A stretch of DNA of 64,000 nucleotides from an uncultured Clostridia bacterium (GTDB taxonomy: Bacteria; Bacillota; Clostridia; Oscillospirales; Acutalibacteraceae): the NCBI GenBank assembly GCA_947585745.1, contig CANPXF010000003.1:1-64000 (forward strand). The letters run 5' to 3'. Within the stretch, counting starts at the first letter, position 1; the number at the start of each line of letters is the position of its first letter. Below are positions 25,256 to 33,427 of the stretch, piece by piece. The position numbers and the translations under genes were made by a program. The notes under the pieces were generated by a model, which saw only the letters and a list, made by a program, of their open reading frames with translations, was not told the DNA's origin and ran no database searches.

Positions 25256-25268
25256 TAAATTTATTTTC

Positions 25269-25295
25269 AAGGAGCTGTTTTCAGCTCCTTTTTTC
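25269..25295 (+). terminator. Terminator of the Cys-rich gene
   Basis: A perfect 9-bp stem (AAGGAGCTG / CAGCTCCTT) with a TTTT loop and T tract. Confidence 0.9.
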
Positions 25296-25340
25296 ATTTT
25301 TAACGCGAATTTAATGAGGAATTCAGTACAAATTTTTGAC

Positions 25341-25369
25341 TTGACTTTATAAGCTGAAAATAATAAAAT
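25341..25369 (+). promoter_or_regulatory. Promoter of the first CBM26/CBM74 gene
   Basis: -35 TTGACT (25341-25346), 17 bp, -10 TAAAAT (25364-25369). The same box pair as pckA. Confidence 0.65.
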
Positions 25370-25402
25370 ATAATTGATTTTTTTTAGGAAAAGGTGGTTT
25401 AG

Positions 25403-28400
25403 ATGAAATTAACAAGAAAACTTTTAAGCGTACTTTTATCTCTGATGATTATTATGTCGGCGGTAATATGTATGACAACAGCGGTAAGCGCCTCAACAGG
25501 CGACATTATCTATTTTGAAAAGCCCGATTCGTGGTCTGATACTATTTATATCTACTATTGGTCAGCGTCGTCGGGTTCAGTACCCTCCTCTATGTATGAT
25601 TATTCGCTTACTCACGTCAGCGGAAATATCTACAGCTATACCTGTAAGGCTGATTTTTCGGAATTTCTCTTTAACGACGGAGAATCCGGTAAACATCAGA
25701 CAGTTGATTTAAAATTCCCGGGAAGCGGATATGTGTGTAACGTTCTTTCAACGGGTAGGACCAATAATTACGGAAGCTATTGCAACGACGCAAGCTGGAG
25801 CAAATATTCAACGGGACTTTCCGTATCGGCTTCTCCCGAGAGCTGTGACTTTATGAACAGCATTAGTGTTACTTTAAATTCATCAGAAGCTGTATCTTCA
25901 AGCTATAAGCTTAACGGAGGCGAGTCGGTTGAATTTCAAGACGGCGATACTTTGACATTAGGAGCTGACGCAAAAGTCGGCGATGTTGTTAAGCTTGATT
26001 TATCCGCAACTGACGGCAAAGAAACAAAAACAGCTTCCTATCAGTACAGAAAAACCTCATCTCCTGTAGCGTCTTCTATCGTATATTTTGATAACTCCGC
26101 ATATAACTGGGAGGATGTTTACCTTTACGCTTACGGAACTAAGGAAAACGCCGAATGGCCGGGCGAGAAGATGCAAAAAGATGAAAACGGAATGTATTAC
26201 TATACATTTTCTTCCTCTTATTCAAGTGAAAATATTATCGTTAATAACGGTAAAGAAGGGGACGAAAAACAGCAGTATCCCGAAAACAGCGGACTTCCGA
26301 TAAGCAAGGGGGAGTGCAAGCTTTTAACTGCTGATAATCAATGGGTAGATTACGGTACTCCCGACGGAAAACCCGCGGGTTTTGCATATACGGCTGATAA
26401 AACATCATTTACGGGCGACACTATGAACGTTAAAATCGGTTTAAAGAACGCTGTAAAGGGTACATATCAGATTGACGGCGGTACAGTATTTGAATACACT
26501 GACACAACCACAGTATCGGTAGGTCAGGGAGCTATTGGAAACAAAGACATTACCTTAACTCTCACAGCAACCTCAGATTCGGGAGAGGTTACTTCACATG
26601 ATTATGTTTACAAAAAATCCTTTACACCGTCAAAAACTACATTTTCGTCGCCCTCTGACGGTCATAAAGCCGAGGCTTTATCGGATAAATACGGCACAAA
26701 CCCGAATATGCAGTTTGGTAAAAACAAGACTATAACTGTAGACGGAAATCCCTCCGATTGGGACAGCTCAATGATTATTGCCCAGGGCGTTGCGAACGAT
26801 GACCCCCGCGTATATATGCCCTCCGCTATGCACGAACAGCCGTGGGACGATTATGCTCTCTATGCCGCCTGGGATAATGACAATTTATATTTTATGTGGG
26901 AAATGGCAAATACAACCTATGTCATTTCTCCGTCAGATAATTTTGCCGCTTCCAAGGAGTCGCGCCCGTGGCGTAATTCAATTCCTATGTATTTAGCGTT
27001 AAGCATTAATCCCGAAATACACGCAGACGGTACTGCCTGGGGTACTAACGCAAAAACAGGAGAAGAGTTTACAAATCCGTTTGTTTGGGGTTGTGACGGC
27101 GGAGTTGCTAAGGACGGCGGAATTAACTTTACGACAAATGTCGACACACTTATCGCGTTTGATACAAATAACTCAAACGGCGGCGCGTCAATATTTAAGG
27201 CGGATAAATATGACGCTGAAAATGATAATTATATGTTTGATTATGATACCGCGGTTCCGATAGGCGTAACTTCATTTGAAAAGCAGGATAACCGAAACGG
27301 TTTTAAAATTGCCCACGATTACGGAACGCTTTCCGACACATTAATTGGTGTCGGCGGCGCAAAAGGCTCCCATAAAGTGGGCGACAGCCTGTTACCAACC
27401 TCAAACTGGGTAGATTTCTATGATTTGGGCTATAAAAAGGACCACGGATTTATTTACGAAGTCGCTATACCGTTTTCTACCTTAGGTATAACAAAGGATT
27501 ATATCGAAAATAACGGCATAGGAGCAATGCAAATTCTCACATACGGTACATCGGGTATGGACTGTCTGCCGTATGATTCTACGATGCAGGATAACGCGGA
27601 CGTTGAATACAGCTACGACCCCTCAACCTCACACGAGAAGGAAGACGTTGACAATATTTCCGTACCTCTCGCTCGCGTCGGTGCGCTCCTTTCTGATACT
27701 GTAGTTAACGAGGCGCCTTTTGAGGTTAACTTTGGCTCTGATAAAGCAGGCGCGCAGGGCGTGGGTACAACGCTGAACTTAAAGGCGGAACCTTATAACG
27801 GAAAAGCCGATTATAATTACAGCTTTGCCGTTAACGGCGCGGAAGTGCAAAATTCAGCGTCAGATACTTATTCGTGGACTCCAAATACTAAAGGAATATA
27901 TAAGTTGGGGGTAACCGTTACAGACGGTAGCGGTAAGGTCGCAAAATCTGAAACCGAAATTACAATCGGAGATGAGCCTGTAATTGTTACAAACCCATCG
28001 ACATCTCAAACAACTCCGACATCTTCGTCAACCTCTGAATCCGAATCGACTTCAACATTACCCTCATCATCAGAATCAAACCCAACTCAACCGATTAGTA
28101 CGGACCCTGTTGAGTCGTCCTCATCATCTGACTCCACGGCTACAATTCCCTCTGCGACAACGCAGTCCGATTCAACGGGAGATAGCGAGGCTACCGCTCC
28201 GACTTCCGAAAGTATCTCTAAAACCGACCCGACAGAACAGCCTGCCACAAGCGGTAAAGATACCAATAAAATTTCACTTAACAAAACGTCAATCAAGCTT
28301 AAAGCGGGAAAAACCTATACTCTGAAGGTTAAGGGAACATCTGCAAAGCCTAAATACACCTTAAAAAAGAAAAATATTGTTTCCGTATCAGGTAAAGGAA

Positions 28401-28753
28401 AAATCACCGCTTTAAAGAAGGGCGAAACGAAAATCACAGTTAAGGTTTCGGGAAAGACGCTCTCTTGTAAGGTTAAGGTAACATCAAATCCGACTGCGAA
28501 GATTAACAAAAAACCTGTAAAATCAAAAAAGATTTATACGGTTAAACACGGAAGGTCGATTACCGTTAAGCTTTCGGGAAAAGCTGAAAAAATAAACAAT
28601 GTTTATAAGACGTCTAAGAAAAAGACAGCTAAGGTGACCTCTAAAAAATCAGCAAAAAAGATTAAGATAAAGGGTTATAAAAAGGGAGTGGCAGTTATCA
28701 AGATTAAAGTCAATAAGGTAAAAACCTTCAAAATTAAAGTTAAGGTAAAATAA
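25403..28753 (+). CDS. Secreted starch-binding protein: two CBM26-like, one CBM74-like module
   Basis: 1116 residues with no hydrolase domain. Signal peptide 1-30; CBM26-like module 1 (33-135); Ig-like (138-216); CBM26-like module 2 (223-318, with AEWPGEKM and GMYYYTF); Ig-like (322-406). A ~350-residue CBM74-like module follows (410-765; ITVDGNPSDWDSSMIIAQGV, DDPRVY, YALYAAWDNDNLY, SGMDCLPYD). After it come a PKD-like domain (770-858), a Ser/Thr-rich linker (860-955), a BIG2-type domain (956-1028) and a terminal module with 31 Lys in 86 residues. CBM74 binds granular and helical starch in R. bromii Sas6, which also pairs it with CBM26. Unlike a typical amylosome component there is no dockerin, so anchoring may depend on the basic C terminus. 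Confidence 0.85.
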   Translation: MKLTRKLLSVLLSLMIIMSAVICMTTAVSASTGDIIYFEKPDSWSDTIYIYYWSASSGSVPSSMYDYSLTHVSGNIYSYTCKADFSEFLFNDGESGKHQTVDLKFPGSGYVCNVLSTGRTNNYGSYCNDASWSKYSTGLSVSASPESCDFMNSISVTLNSSEAVSSSYKLNGGESVEFQDGDTLTLGADAKVGDVVKLDLSATDGKETKTASYQYRKTSSPVASSIVYFDNSAYNWEDVYLYAYGTKENAEWPGEKMQKDENGMYYYTFSSSYSSENIIVNNGKEGDEKQQYPENSGLPISKGECKLLTADNQWVDYGTPDGKPAGFAYTADKTSFTGDTMNVKIGLKNAVKGTYQIDGGTVFEYTDTTTVSVGQGAIGNKDITLTLTATSDSGEVTSHDYVYKKSFTPSKTTFSSPSDGHKAEALSDKYGTNPNMQFGKNKTITVDGNPSDWDSSMIIAQGVANDDPRVYMPSAMHEQPWDDYALYAAWDNDNLYFMWEMANTTYVISPSDNFAASKESRPWRNSIPMYLALSINPEIHADGTAWGTNAKTGEEFTNPFVWGCDGGVAKDGGINFTTNVDTLIAFDTNNSNGGASIFKADKYDAENDNYMFDYDTAVPIGVTSFEKQDNRNGFKIAHDYGTLSDTLIGVGGAKGSHKVGDSLLPTSNWVDFYDLGYKKDHGFIYEVAIPFSTLGITKDYIENNGIGAMQILTYGTSGMDCLPYDSTMQDNADVEYSYDPSTSHEKEDVDNISVPLARVGALLSDTVVNEAPFEVNFGSDKAGAQGVGTTLNLKAEPYNGKADYNYSFAVNGAEVQNSASDTYSWTPNTKGIYKLGVTVTDGSGKVAKSETEITIGDEPVIVTNPSTSQTTPTSSSTSESESTSTLPSSSESNPTQPISTDPVESSSSSDSTATIPSATTQSDSTGDSEATAPTSESISKTDPTEQPATSGKDTNKISLNKTSIKLKAGKTYTLKVKGTSAKPKYTLKKKNIVSVSGKGKITALKKGETKITVKVSGKTLSCKVKVTSNPTAKINKKPVKSKKIYTVKHGRSITVKLSGKAEKINNVYKTSKKKTAKVTSKKSAKKIKIKGYKKGVAVIKIKVNKVKTFKIKVKVK

Positions 28754-28758
28754 TCAGG

Positions 28759-28795
28759 TAAAACGGGAATGGACAAATGTCTGTTCCCGTTTTTA
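28759..28795 (+). terminator. Terminator after the first CBM26/CBM74 gene
   Basis: A stem of AAAACGGGAA.. / ..TTCCCGTTTT with two internal mismatches, and a T tract. Confidence 0.8.
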
Positions 28796-28858
28796 AATAG
28801 AATAAATATTTTATTCACGTTTTATGTATGATTGTATATTATGCTAAAGGGTGATTAA

Positions 28859-29002
28859 ATGAAAACTTATCGCGGACAGATTATAGCGACCTTATCATTT
28901 GGATTGGGGGTTTTACTGACAACAATTCTGCCGTGCGAGTGTGTGCTTATTATTTCTCTAATCACCGTAATTCTTTTAGCATGGTCATTATGCAGGAGGT
29001 AG
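28859..29002 (+). CDS. 47-residue hydrophobic membrane miniprotein upstream of spoVM
   Basis: Begins MKTYRGQIIATLSFGLGVLL and ends ...LLAWSLCRR. A short polar head precedes one or two closely spaced membrane segments (about 8-24 and 27-43), with PCEC at the turn. AAAGGG 7 nt upstream supports the ATG at 28859. The stop TAG is formed within AGGAGGTAG, and that AGGAGG is the ribosome site of the next gene, so the two are one unit. The partner looks like SpoVM, so a sporulation or membrane-remodelling role is possible, but this is inference from position. Confidence 0.65.
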   Translation: MKTYRGQIIATLSFGLGVLLTTILPCECVLIISLITVILLAWSLCRR

Positions 29003-29005
29003 TTT

Positions 29006-29095
29006 ATGAAAGTTGTACTTATTGAAAATCCAAAATTCATATCGTTTTTTTTAAGAAAGATGTTCGGAATAAAAAAGTTGCCTCAGATTGAGTAA
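29006..29095 (+). CDS. spoVM: Stage V sporulation protein SpoVM-like peptide (29 residues)
   Basis: A 29-residue amphipathic peptide starting MKVVLIENPKF. Laid against B. subtilis SpoVM (26 residues, recalled), it keeps M1, K2, I6, P9, K10, F11, R17, M19 and G21 without gaps, including the functionally important proline 9. SpoVM senses convex curvature of the forespore membrane and recruits SpoIVA to start the coat basement layer. AGGAGG 7 nt upstream is a perfect ribosome site, and a strong terminator follows at 29121. spoIVA and sipL are 2.8-5.9 kb downstream, which supports the call. It is too short for ordinary ORF thresholds and easily missed. Confidence 0.82.
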   Translation: MKVVLIENPKFISFFLRKMFGIKKLPQIE

Positions 29096-29120
29096 ATTGT
29101 TAAAAGGTAATATAATTTTT

Positions 29121-29168
29121 AACTCCGTATATGCAAAATGACGAAGTTTGCATATACGGAGTTTTTTT
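29121..29168 (+). terminator. Terminator of the spoVM unit
   Basis: A perfect 17-bp stem (AACTCCGTATATGCAAA / TTTGCATATACGGAGTT), 9-nt loop and a T7 tract. Confidence 0.95.
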
Positions 29169-29171
29169 GTA

Positions 29172-29200
29172 TTGATAAAAATTCCATTATATTGTATAAT
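29172..29200 (+). promoter_or_regulatory. Promoter of the second CBM26/CBM74 gene
   Basis: -35 TTGATA (29172-29177), 17 bp, -10 TATAAT (29195-29200). It lies directly behind the spoVM terminator, so this gene is transcribed independently of spoVM by a housekeeping-type promoter. Confidence 0.8.
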
Positions 29201-29233
29201 AAACATAATAAATCAACATAAAGGAGTTTTTTT

Positions 29234-31669
29234 ATGAAATTGACAAGAAAATTCACTTCACTTTTTCTTGCTATGCTGATGATAGCTTCATGCTTCAGCA
29301 TTATAAGCTTTTCGGTTTTCGCGGCAAAGGGTGATACTATTTATCTCAGAAACAGCGCGGGCTGGTCAAATCCATGTTGTTATATGTGGATTAAAGATAC
29401 AAAAACAGATAACAAGGCTTGGCCCGGAGTAGAAATGACGCCATTAGGAGATAACGTCTATTCCTACACCGTTGATAATGACAGTTTTAATATGATTATT
29501 TTTAACGGTAACGGAGGAAGTGTACAGACAGATGACGCTGATTATCCGGGCGGCGGAAAAATTTATGACAACTCCACAGGTCAATGGTCGGTATATGATA
29601 CATCTACCATTCAGCCTGTAATTTCCGTTTCAAAAAATTCGGGAAATTACAAAAGCGATACGCTTACAGTAACAATTACGGCTCAGTACGCGGACAGCGC
29701 GTCATATTCTCTTGACGGCGGTTCGCCTGTAGGCTTCAGCGGTTCAGCTGACGTTACAATCGGCGCGGGACTTCCAATAGGTTCTAAAACTACCTTAACG
29801 GTAACCGCGTCTAACTCTAACGGTACTTCAACCGAAACCTATACATACACTAAGGCTGACCCCACGCAGTTTAACGACGGCTCCACGAGCCCTGCCCTCG
29901 GCGGACGATACTCAACGAATCCGAACGGCGGAGTAGGCGTTCGTAAAACTATTTCTATTGACGGAAGCAAATCCGATTGGGAACAGTCAATGCTCGTTGC
30001 GCAAGGCGTAGCTAACGACGACCCCCGTGTTTATTGCCATTGGTCAATGCACGAAGTTCCGATTGATAACTATGCTCTTTACGCCGCATGGGATAATGAT
30101 AATCTTTATCTTATGTACGAGATGGTTAACGTACAGGATATAGTTGCGCCGCAGGATGATTTTCCGCTTAGCCAAGGCGCTTTAAGTATTTATAATTATC
30201 CTGTATTTGTATATTTGAATACAGGTGACGGACAGAGCCACGGAAATACTTCCTACGGTACATTATGGGATACCGGAAACACTATGGACGCTAATGTATC
30301 GCACGTTGTAGCGTTTTCAACAAACCTTTCAAACGGACCTTTTATCTATGAAGGCGATTCAAATGGTTTACTCCAGGAAAAATATTCATATCAGAGTACA
30401 GGAGTAAACGTTAAATACGGTTCGGGAAAAACACTTTCAGGTCATCTTTACGGAATTAATGCCGCGGGAACAGACCAGGGAAGAGTTGCGGGCGATACAT
30501 TGGAAGATTCCTCAAAATGGGTTGATTTCTATGAGTTAGGACATAAAGAATCATTGGATATGTTCTACGAGGTTTCAATTCCGCTTAAAAATCTGGGTAT
30601 TTCCGCATCCGATATTGAAAGCAGCGGTTTAGGCGTTTTGCAGGTTTCAACCTACGGTACTTCAGGTATGGACTGTCTGCCGTACGACCTTTCAATGCAG
30701 GATAACGCGGCAAAGCCGTACAGCAAAGATGAGTCAACCTCAATGGAAAAAGAGGATTCAGACCATATTACAGTACCTATGGCTCGTGTGGGCAGGGGAG
30801 CAGGAAGCAATCCTTCCACTAATCCTACAACACCTATACCTACAACACTACCCTCAACTACGGTAACATCACAGCCGACGCAGTCGCCTCCGACGACCGC
30901 AACTTCAGAACCCACAACATCGACAGATGCGCCGACTCCGCCTATAACATCAGATACACAGGTAACATGGGATACATCTCCCACATATACAAATCCCGTA
31001 CCAACCTCACAGGACACTTCTTCGGGCATTGAAACAAATCCGACAACAAATCCGATAGAATCGTCAACTGACCCGTATGAATCGTCATCTTCCTCAGAAG
31101 ATGTTTCAACGGGAGCTACGGATACGACAGGCGGAACAGACCCGCAGGAGTCTACTGCTTACACAGACCCGTCGTCAACCAATACCGAGCCTTCCGAAAC
31201 AACCACAGCTCCGACAACACCAAAGCCAAAAACAATTTCCTCAAGCTTTAAGATGAAAGCGGGCGCAAGCAAGAGTATAAAGGTTTCCCAAAAGGGCGTT
31301 AAATACTCAAGCACAAAGAAAAAGGTTGTAAAGGTTTCGTCAAAAGGAAAGGTTACCGCTCTTACAAAAGGTACTTCTACAGTAACCGTTAAGGCGGGAA
31401 CAACTACCTATAAGTATAAGATTACCGTAACTTCCAATCCTAAGCTTTCAAAGTCAAAGGTAAAGGTTAAAAAGGGTAAAACCGTTTCGGTTACAATTAA
31501 GGGAAAAGCGTCAGGCGTTAACAACAAATACAAAAATACCAAATACGCTAAAATAACCTCTAAAAAATCTGCAAAGAAAATTAAAATTAAAGGAAATAAA
31601 AAGGGCTCAACTAAGCTTTATGTAACAGTAAACGGTAAAAAGCTGAAACTTAAAGTAACTGTAGTTTAA
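29234..31669 (+). CDS. Secreted starch-binding protein: CBM26-like plus CBM74-like
   Basis: 811 residues, a shorter relative of the protein at 25403. Signal peptide 1-31; one CBM26-like module (32-120, NKAWPGVEM); an Ig-like domain (126-207); CBM74-like module (212-522; DGSKSDWEQSMLVAQGV, NDDPRVY, LYLMYEMVNVQDIVAP, SGMDCLPYD). A Thr/Ser/Pro linker of ~145 residues, a BIG2-type domain (668-734) and a terminal module (735-811) with about one-third lysine follow. Signal peptides of the two proteins begin with the same MKLTRK. The CBM26-CBM74 core matches that of R. bromii Sas6. There is no dockerin or sortase signal. AAGGAG precedes the ATG. Probably a non-catalytic surface adhesin for resistant starch granules. 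Confidence 0.87.
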   Translation: MKLTRKFTSLFLAMLMIASCFSIISFSVFAAKGDTIYLRNSAGWSNPCCYMWIKDTKTDNKAWPGVEMTPLGDNVYSYTVDNDSFNMIIFNGNGGSVQTDDADYPGGGKIYDNSTGQWSVYDTSTIQPVISVSKNSGNYKSDTLTVTITAQYADSASYSLDGGSPVGFSGSADVTIGAGLPIGSKTTLTVTASNSNGTSTETYTYTKADPTQFNDGSTSPALGGRYSTNPNGGVGVRKTISIDGSKSDWEQSMLVAQGVANDDPRVYCHWSMHEVPIDNYALYAAWDNDNLYLMYEMVNVQDIVAPQDDFPLSQGALSIYNYPVFVYLNTGDGQSHGNTSYGTLWDTGNTMDANVSHVVAFSTNLSNGPFIYEGDSNGLLQEKYSYQSTGVNVKYGSGKTLSGHLYGINAAGTDQGRVAGDTLEDSSKWVDFYELGHKESLDMFYEVSIPLKNLGISASDIESSGLGVLQVSTYGTSGMDCLPYDLSMQDNAAKPYSKDESTSMEKEDSDHITVPMARVGRGAGSNPSTNPTTPIPTTLPSTTVTSQPTQSPPTTATSEPTTSTDAPTPPITSDTQVTWDTSPTYTNPVPTSQDTSSGIETNPTTNPIESSTDPYESSSSSEDVSTGATDTTGGTDPQESTAYTDPSSTNTEPSETTTAPTTPKPKTISSSFKMKAGASKSIKVSQKGVKYSSTKKKVVKVSSKGKVTALTKGTSTVTVKAGTTTYKYKITVTSNPKLSKSKVKVKKGKTVSVTIKGKASGVNNKYKNTKYAKITSKKSAKKIKIKGNKKGSTKLYVTVNGKKLKLKVTVV

Positions 31670-31680
31670 TTAAATGACCG

Positions 31681-31710
31681 CAAGGCTCCCGTTTATGGGA
31701 GCCTTGTTGA
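31681..31710 (+). terminator. Terminator after the second CBM26/CBM74 gene
   Basis: A perfect 10-bp stem (CAAGGCTCCC / GGGAGCCTTG) with a 6-nt loop. The T run is short. Confidence 0.75.
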
Positions 31711-31784
31711 TTTATTATTAAAAAAGTCATCAAGCCCGTATATTAAATAAAAAAAGAATTAAGAATTAAACATATTACGCAATT

Positions 31785-31822
31785 GGTTGTATCAGGACAA
31801 AAAGTTTTGATACAACCTTTTA
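31785..31822 (+). terminator. Second hairpin, 100 bp further on, before sipL
   Basis: 10-bp perfect arms (GGTTGTATCA / TGATACAACC), 13-nt loop, then TTTT. It acts either as a backup terminator or as a structure upstream of the sipL promoter. Confidence 0.6.
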
Positions 31823-31828
31823 TTATTT

Positions 31829-31858
31829 GTCATATTTATTATTTACCTTGAATAAAAT
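31829..31858 (+). promoter_or_regulatory. Sigma-E-like promoter of sipL-spoIVA
   Basis: GTCATATT (31829-31836), 14 nt, AATAAAAT (31851-31858). This matches the -35 consensus of mother-cell sigma-E fully and the -10 consensus CATACAAT at 6 of 8. The predicted start lies ~22 nt before the sipL ATG. Expected, since SpoIVA and SipL are mother-cell proteins. Confidence 0.65.
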
Positions 31859-31888
31859 CTAACAGCAATAAAAAGGAGAGATAAATTT

Positions 31889-33418
31889 ATGGAATTTAAT
31901 CTAAAAAAGACATCCGTAGGCGTGCTTTCGTCAGCTTTGGACGCCGTATCCGAACAGCCTGTCGATATTGATTTCACTCTGCCCGACTACTGTCCGGATA
32001 TTGAAAAAATACTTCGATGTAAAATTACTCCGAAAATCTATAACCGTAATCTAAGCGGAGGACAACTCCAGATTGACGGTACAACCGTAGTAACTATTCT
32101 TTACACCGACTCAAAAAACAGCGTGCGCGCGTGCGAGCAGTCTGTACCGTTTAACACTTCGTTGAGTTTGAAAGAAATCCCCGATAACCCCGTTATTGAA
32201 ACTTATACAAAGTGTGAGTATTTGAATTGCAGGCCTCTATCCCAAAGGCGCTTAACAGTACACGGAGCTTTCTCGCTTTACGCCAAGGTTTACAACAGAG
32301 GAACAGTAGAACTTTTCTCTCCCGAAAACGACGAGGAACTTGAGTTTAATACTAAAAATATCACAGTATCCGCGCTAACGGCTCTCTGCGAGGAACAATT
32401 TTCCGCAGGCGACGAAATTCAAATTGTAAATAAACCGCCTGTCGAGCTTGTCCTTGACAGTGATGTTCGGGCGAATATAACTGACTATAAAATAATTCCC
32501 GATAAATTAATGTTTAACGGCGAGTTAAGTGTTCGTCTTATTTATTTAAGCAGTGCGGACGCGACAACTCCGCAACAGATTGACTATGTTATTCCGTTTT
32601 CAAAAATTGTTGACTGCCACGGCTTAAACGAAAATACAACCGCGTCTGTTAAGCTTTCTCTTTTATCATATGATATTAGATTAAAATCCGATATTCTTTC
32701 GGAAACTCCCGTTGTTAACATAGACAGCAGACTTTCTGCAACCGTTGCGGGATTTACTCCGGAGGAAGTGGAGGTCGTTTTAGACGCGTACAGCACAGAA
32801 TTTCCCGTTGAACTCGAGAAATCAAGAATTACGCTCCCGATTGATACAAAGGTAATAGAAGATACCTTTATGTTAAAAAATGCTGTGGAGCTTTCAGATT
32901 GCGACATTTCCGAAATTATCGACTTTAACGTAAATTATTCCTTGCAGAATTACATAGTTAACGATGAAAACATAACCTTAAACTCTAAGCTTAACGTATG
33001 TGTTCTGGCGCTTAACGGCGACAAAGAACCTGTTTATATTGAACGCGCGATAGAATTTGCAAAGGAAATCGAAAATACAAGCGGATTTAATAATATAAGC
33101 GCCGTATCGGCTGAAATTTTAAGCGTTAGCTACAGAATATCCGATAACAGCACAATAGAGCTTCGATGTGAAATTAAATATTCCATAACTGCCGATGTGA
33201 ACGAAAGCTATACCATTGTTTCCGCAATTACCGCCGACGAAGAAAAAAAGCTTTCAAAAAGGTCCTGCGCTTTGGTTCTCTATTTTGCTGACGCGGGAGA
33301 AGAGCTTTGGGATATCGCGAAACGCTATAATACCAGAAAAAAACTTATTTACGAAGAAAACGAGCTTGAGGGCGATGTGCTTGAAACCCCCGAAATGCTT
33401 TTAATACCGATGGTATAG
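31889..33418 (+). CDS. sipL: SipL-like spore coat protein (DUF3794 repeats + LysM)
   Basis: 509 residues. Repeated DUF3794 domains (about 25-130, 165-300 and 310-450) are followed by a C-terminal LysM (about 460-508; YFADAGEELWDIAKRYNTRK, YEENELEG, LLIPMV). SipL of C. difficile binds SpoIVA through its LysM domain and is needed to place the coat around the forespore. The spoIVA gene begins 10 nt downstream, so the interacting pair is co-transcribed here. AAGGAGAG precedes the ATG. A sigma-E-like promoter and the nearby spoVM agree with a mother-cell role. Confidence 0.88.
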   Translation: MEFNLKKTSVGVLSSALDAVSEQPVDIDFTLPDYCPDIEKILRCKITPKIYNRNLSGGQLQIDGTTVVTILYTDSKNSVRACEQSVPFNTSLSLKEIPDNPVIETYTKCEYLNCRPLSQRRLTVHGAFSLYAKVYNRGTVELFSPENDEELEFNTKNITVSALTALCEEQFSAGDEIQIVNKPPVELVLDSDVRANITDYKIIPDKLMFNGELSVRLIYLSSADATTPQQIDYVIPFSKIVDCHGLNENTTASVKLSLLSYDIRLKSDILSETPVVNIDSRLSATVAGFTPEEVEVVLDAYSTEFPVELEKSRITLPIDTKVIEDTFMLKNAVELSDCDISEIIDFNVNYSLQNYIVNDENITLNSKLNVCVLALNGDKEPVYIERAIEFAKEIENTSGFNNISAVSAEILSVSYRISDNSTIELRCEIKYSITADVNESYTIVSAITADEEKKLSKRSCALVLYFADAGEELWDIAKRYNTRKKLIYEENELEGDVLETPEMLLIPMV

Positions 33419-33427
33419 GAGGATAAA

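Noticed and set aside
28087..28296. Frames opposite the Ser/Thr-rich linker of the CBM26/CBM74 proteins (also 30652-31029)
   Set aside because: Low-complexity Val/Gly/Ser products arise from the antisense of repetitive Ser/Thr/Pro codons; no start signals.
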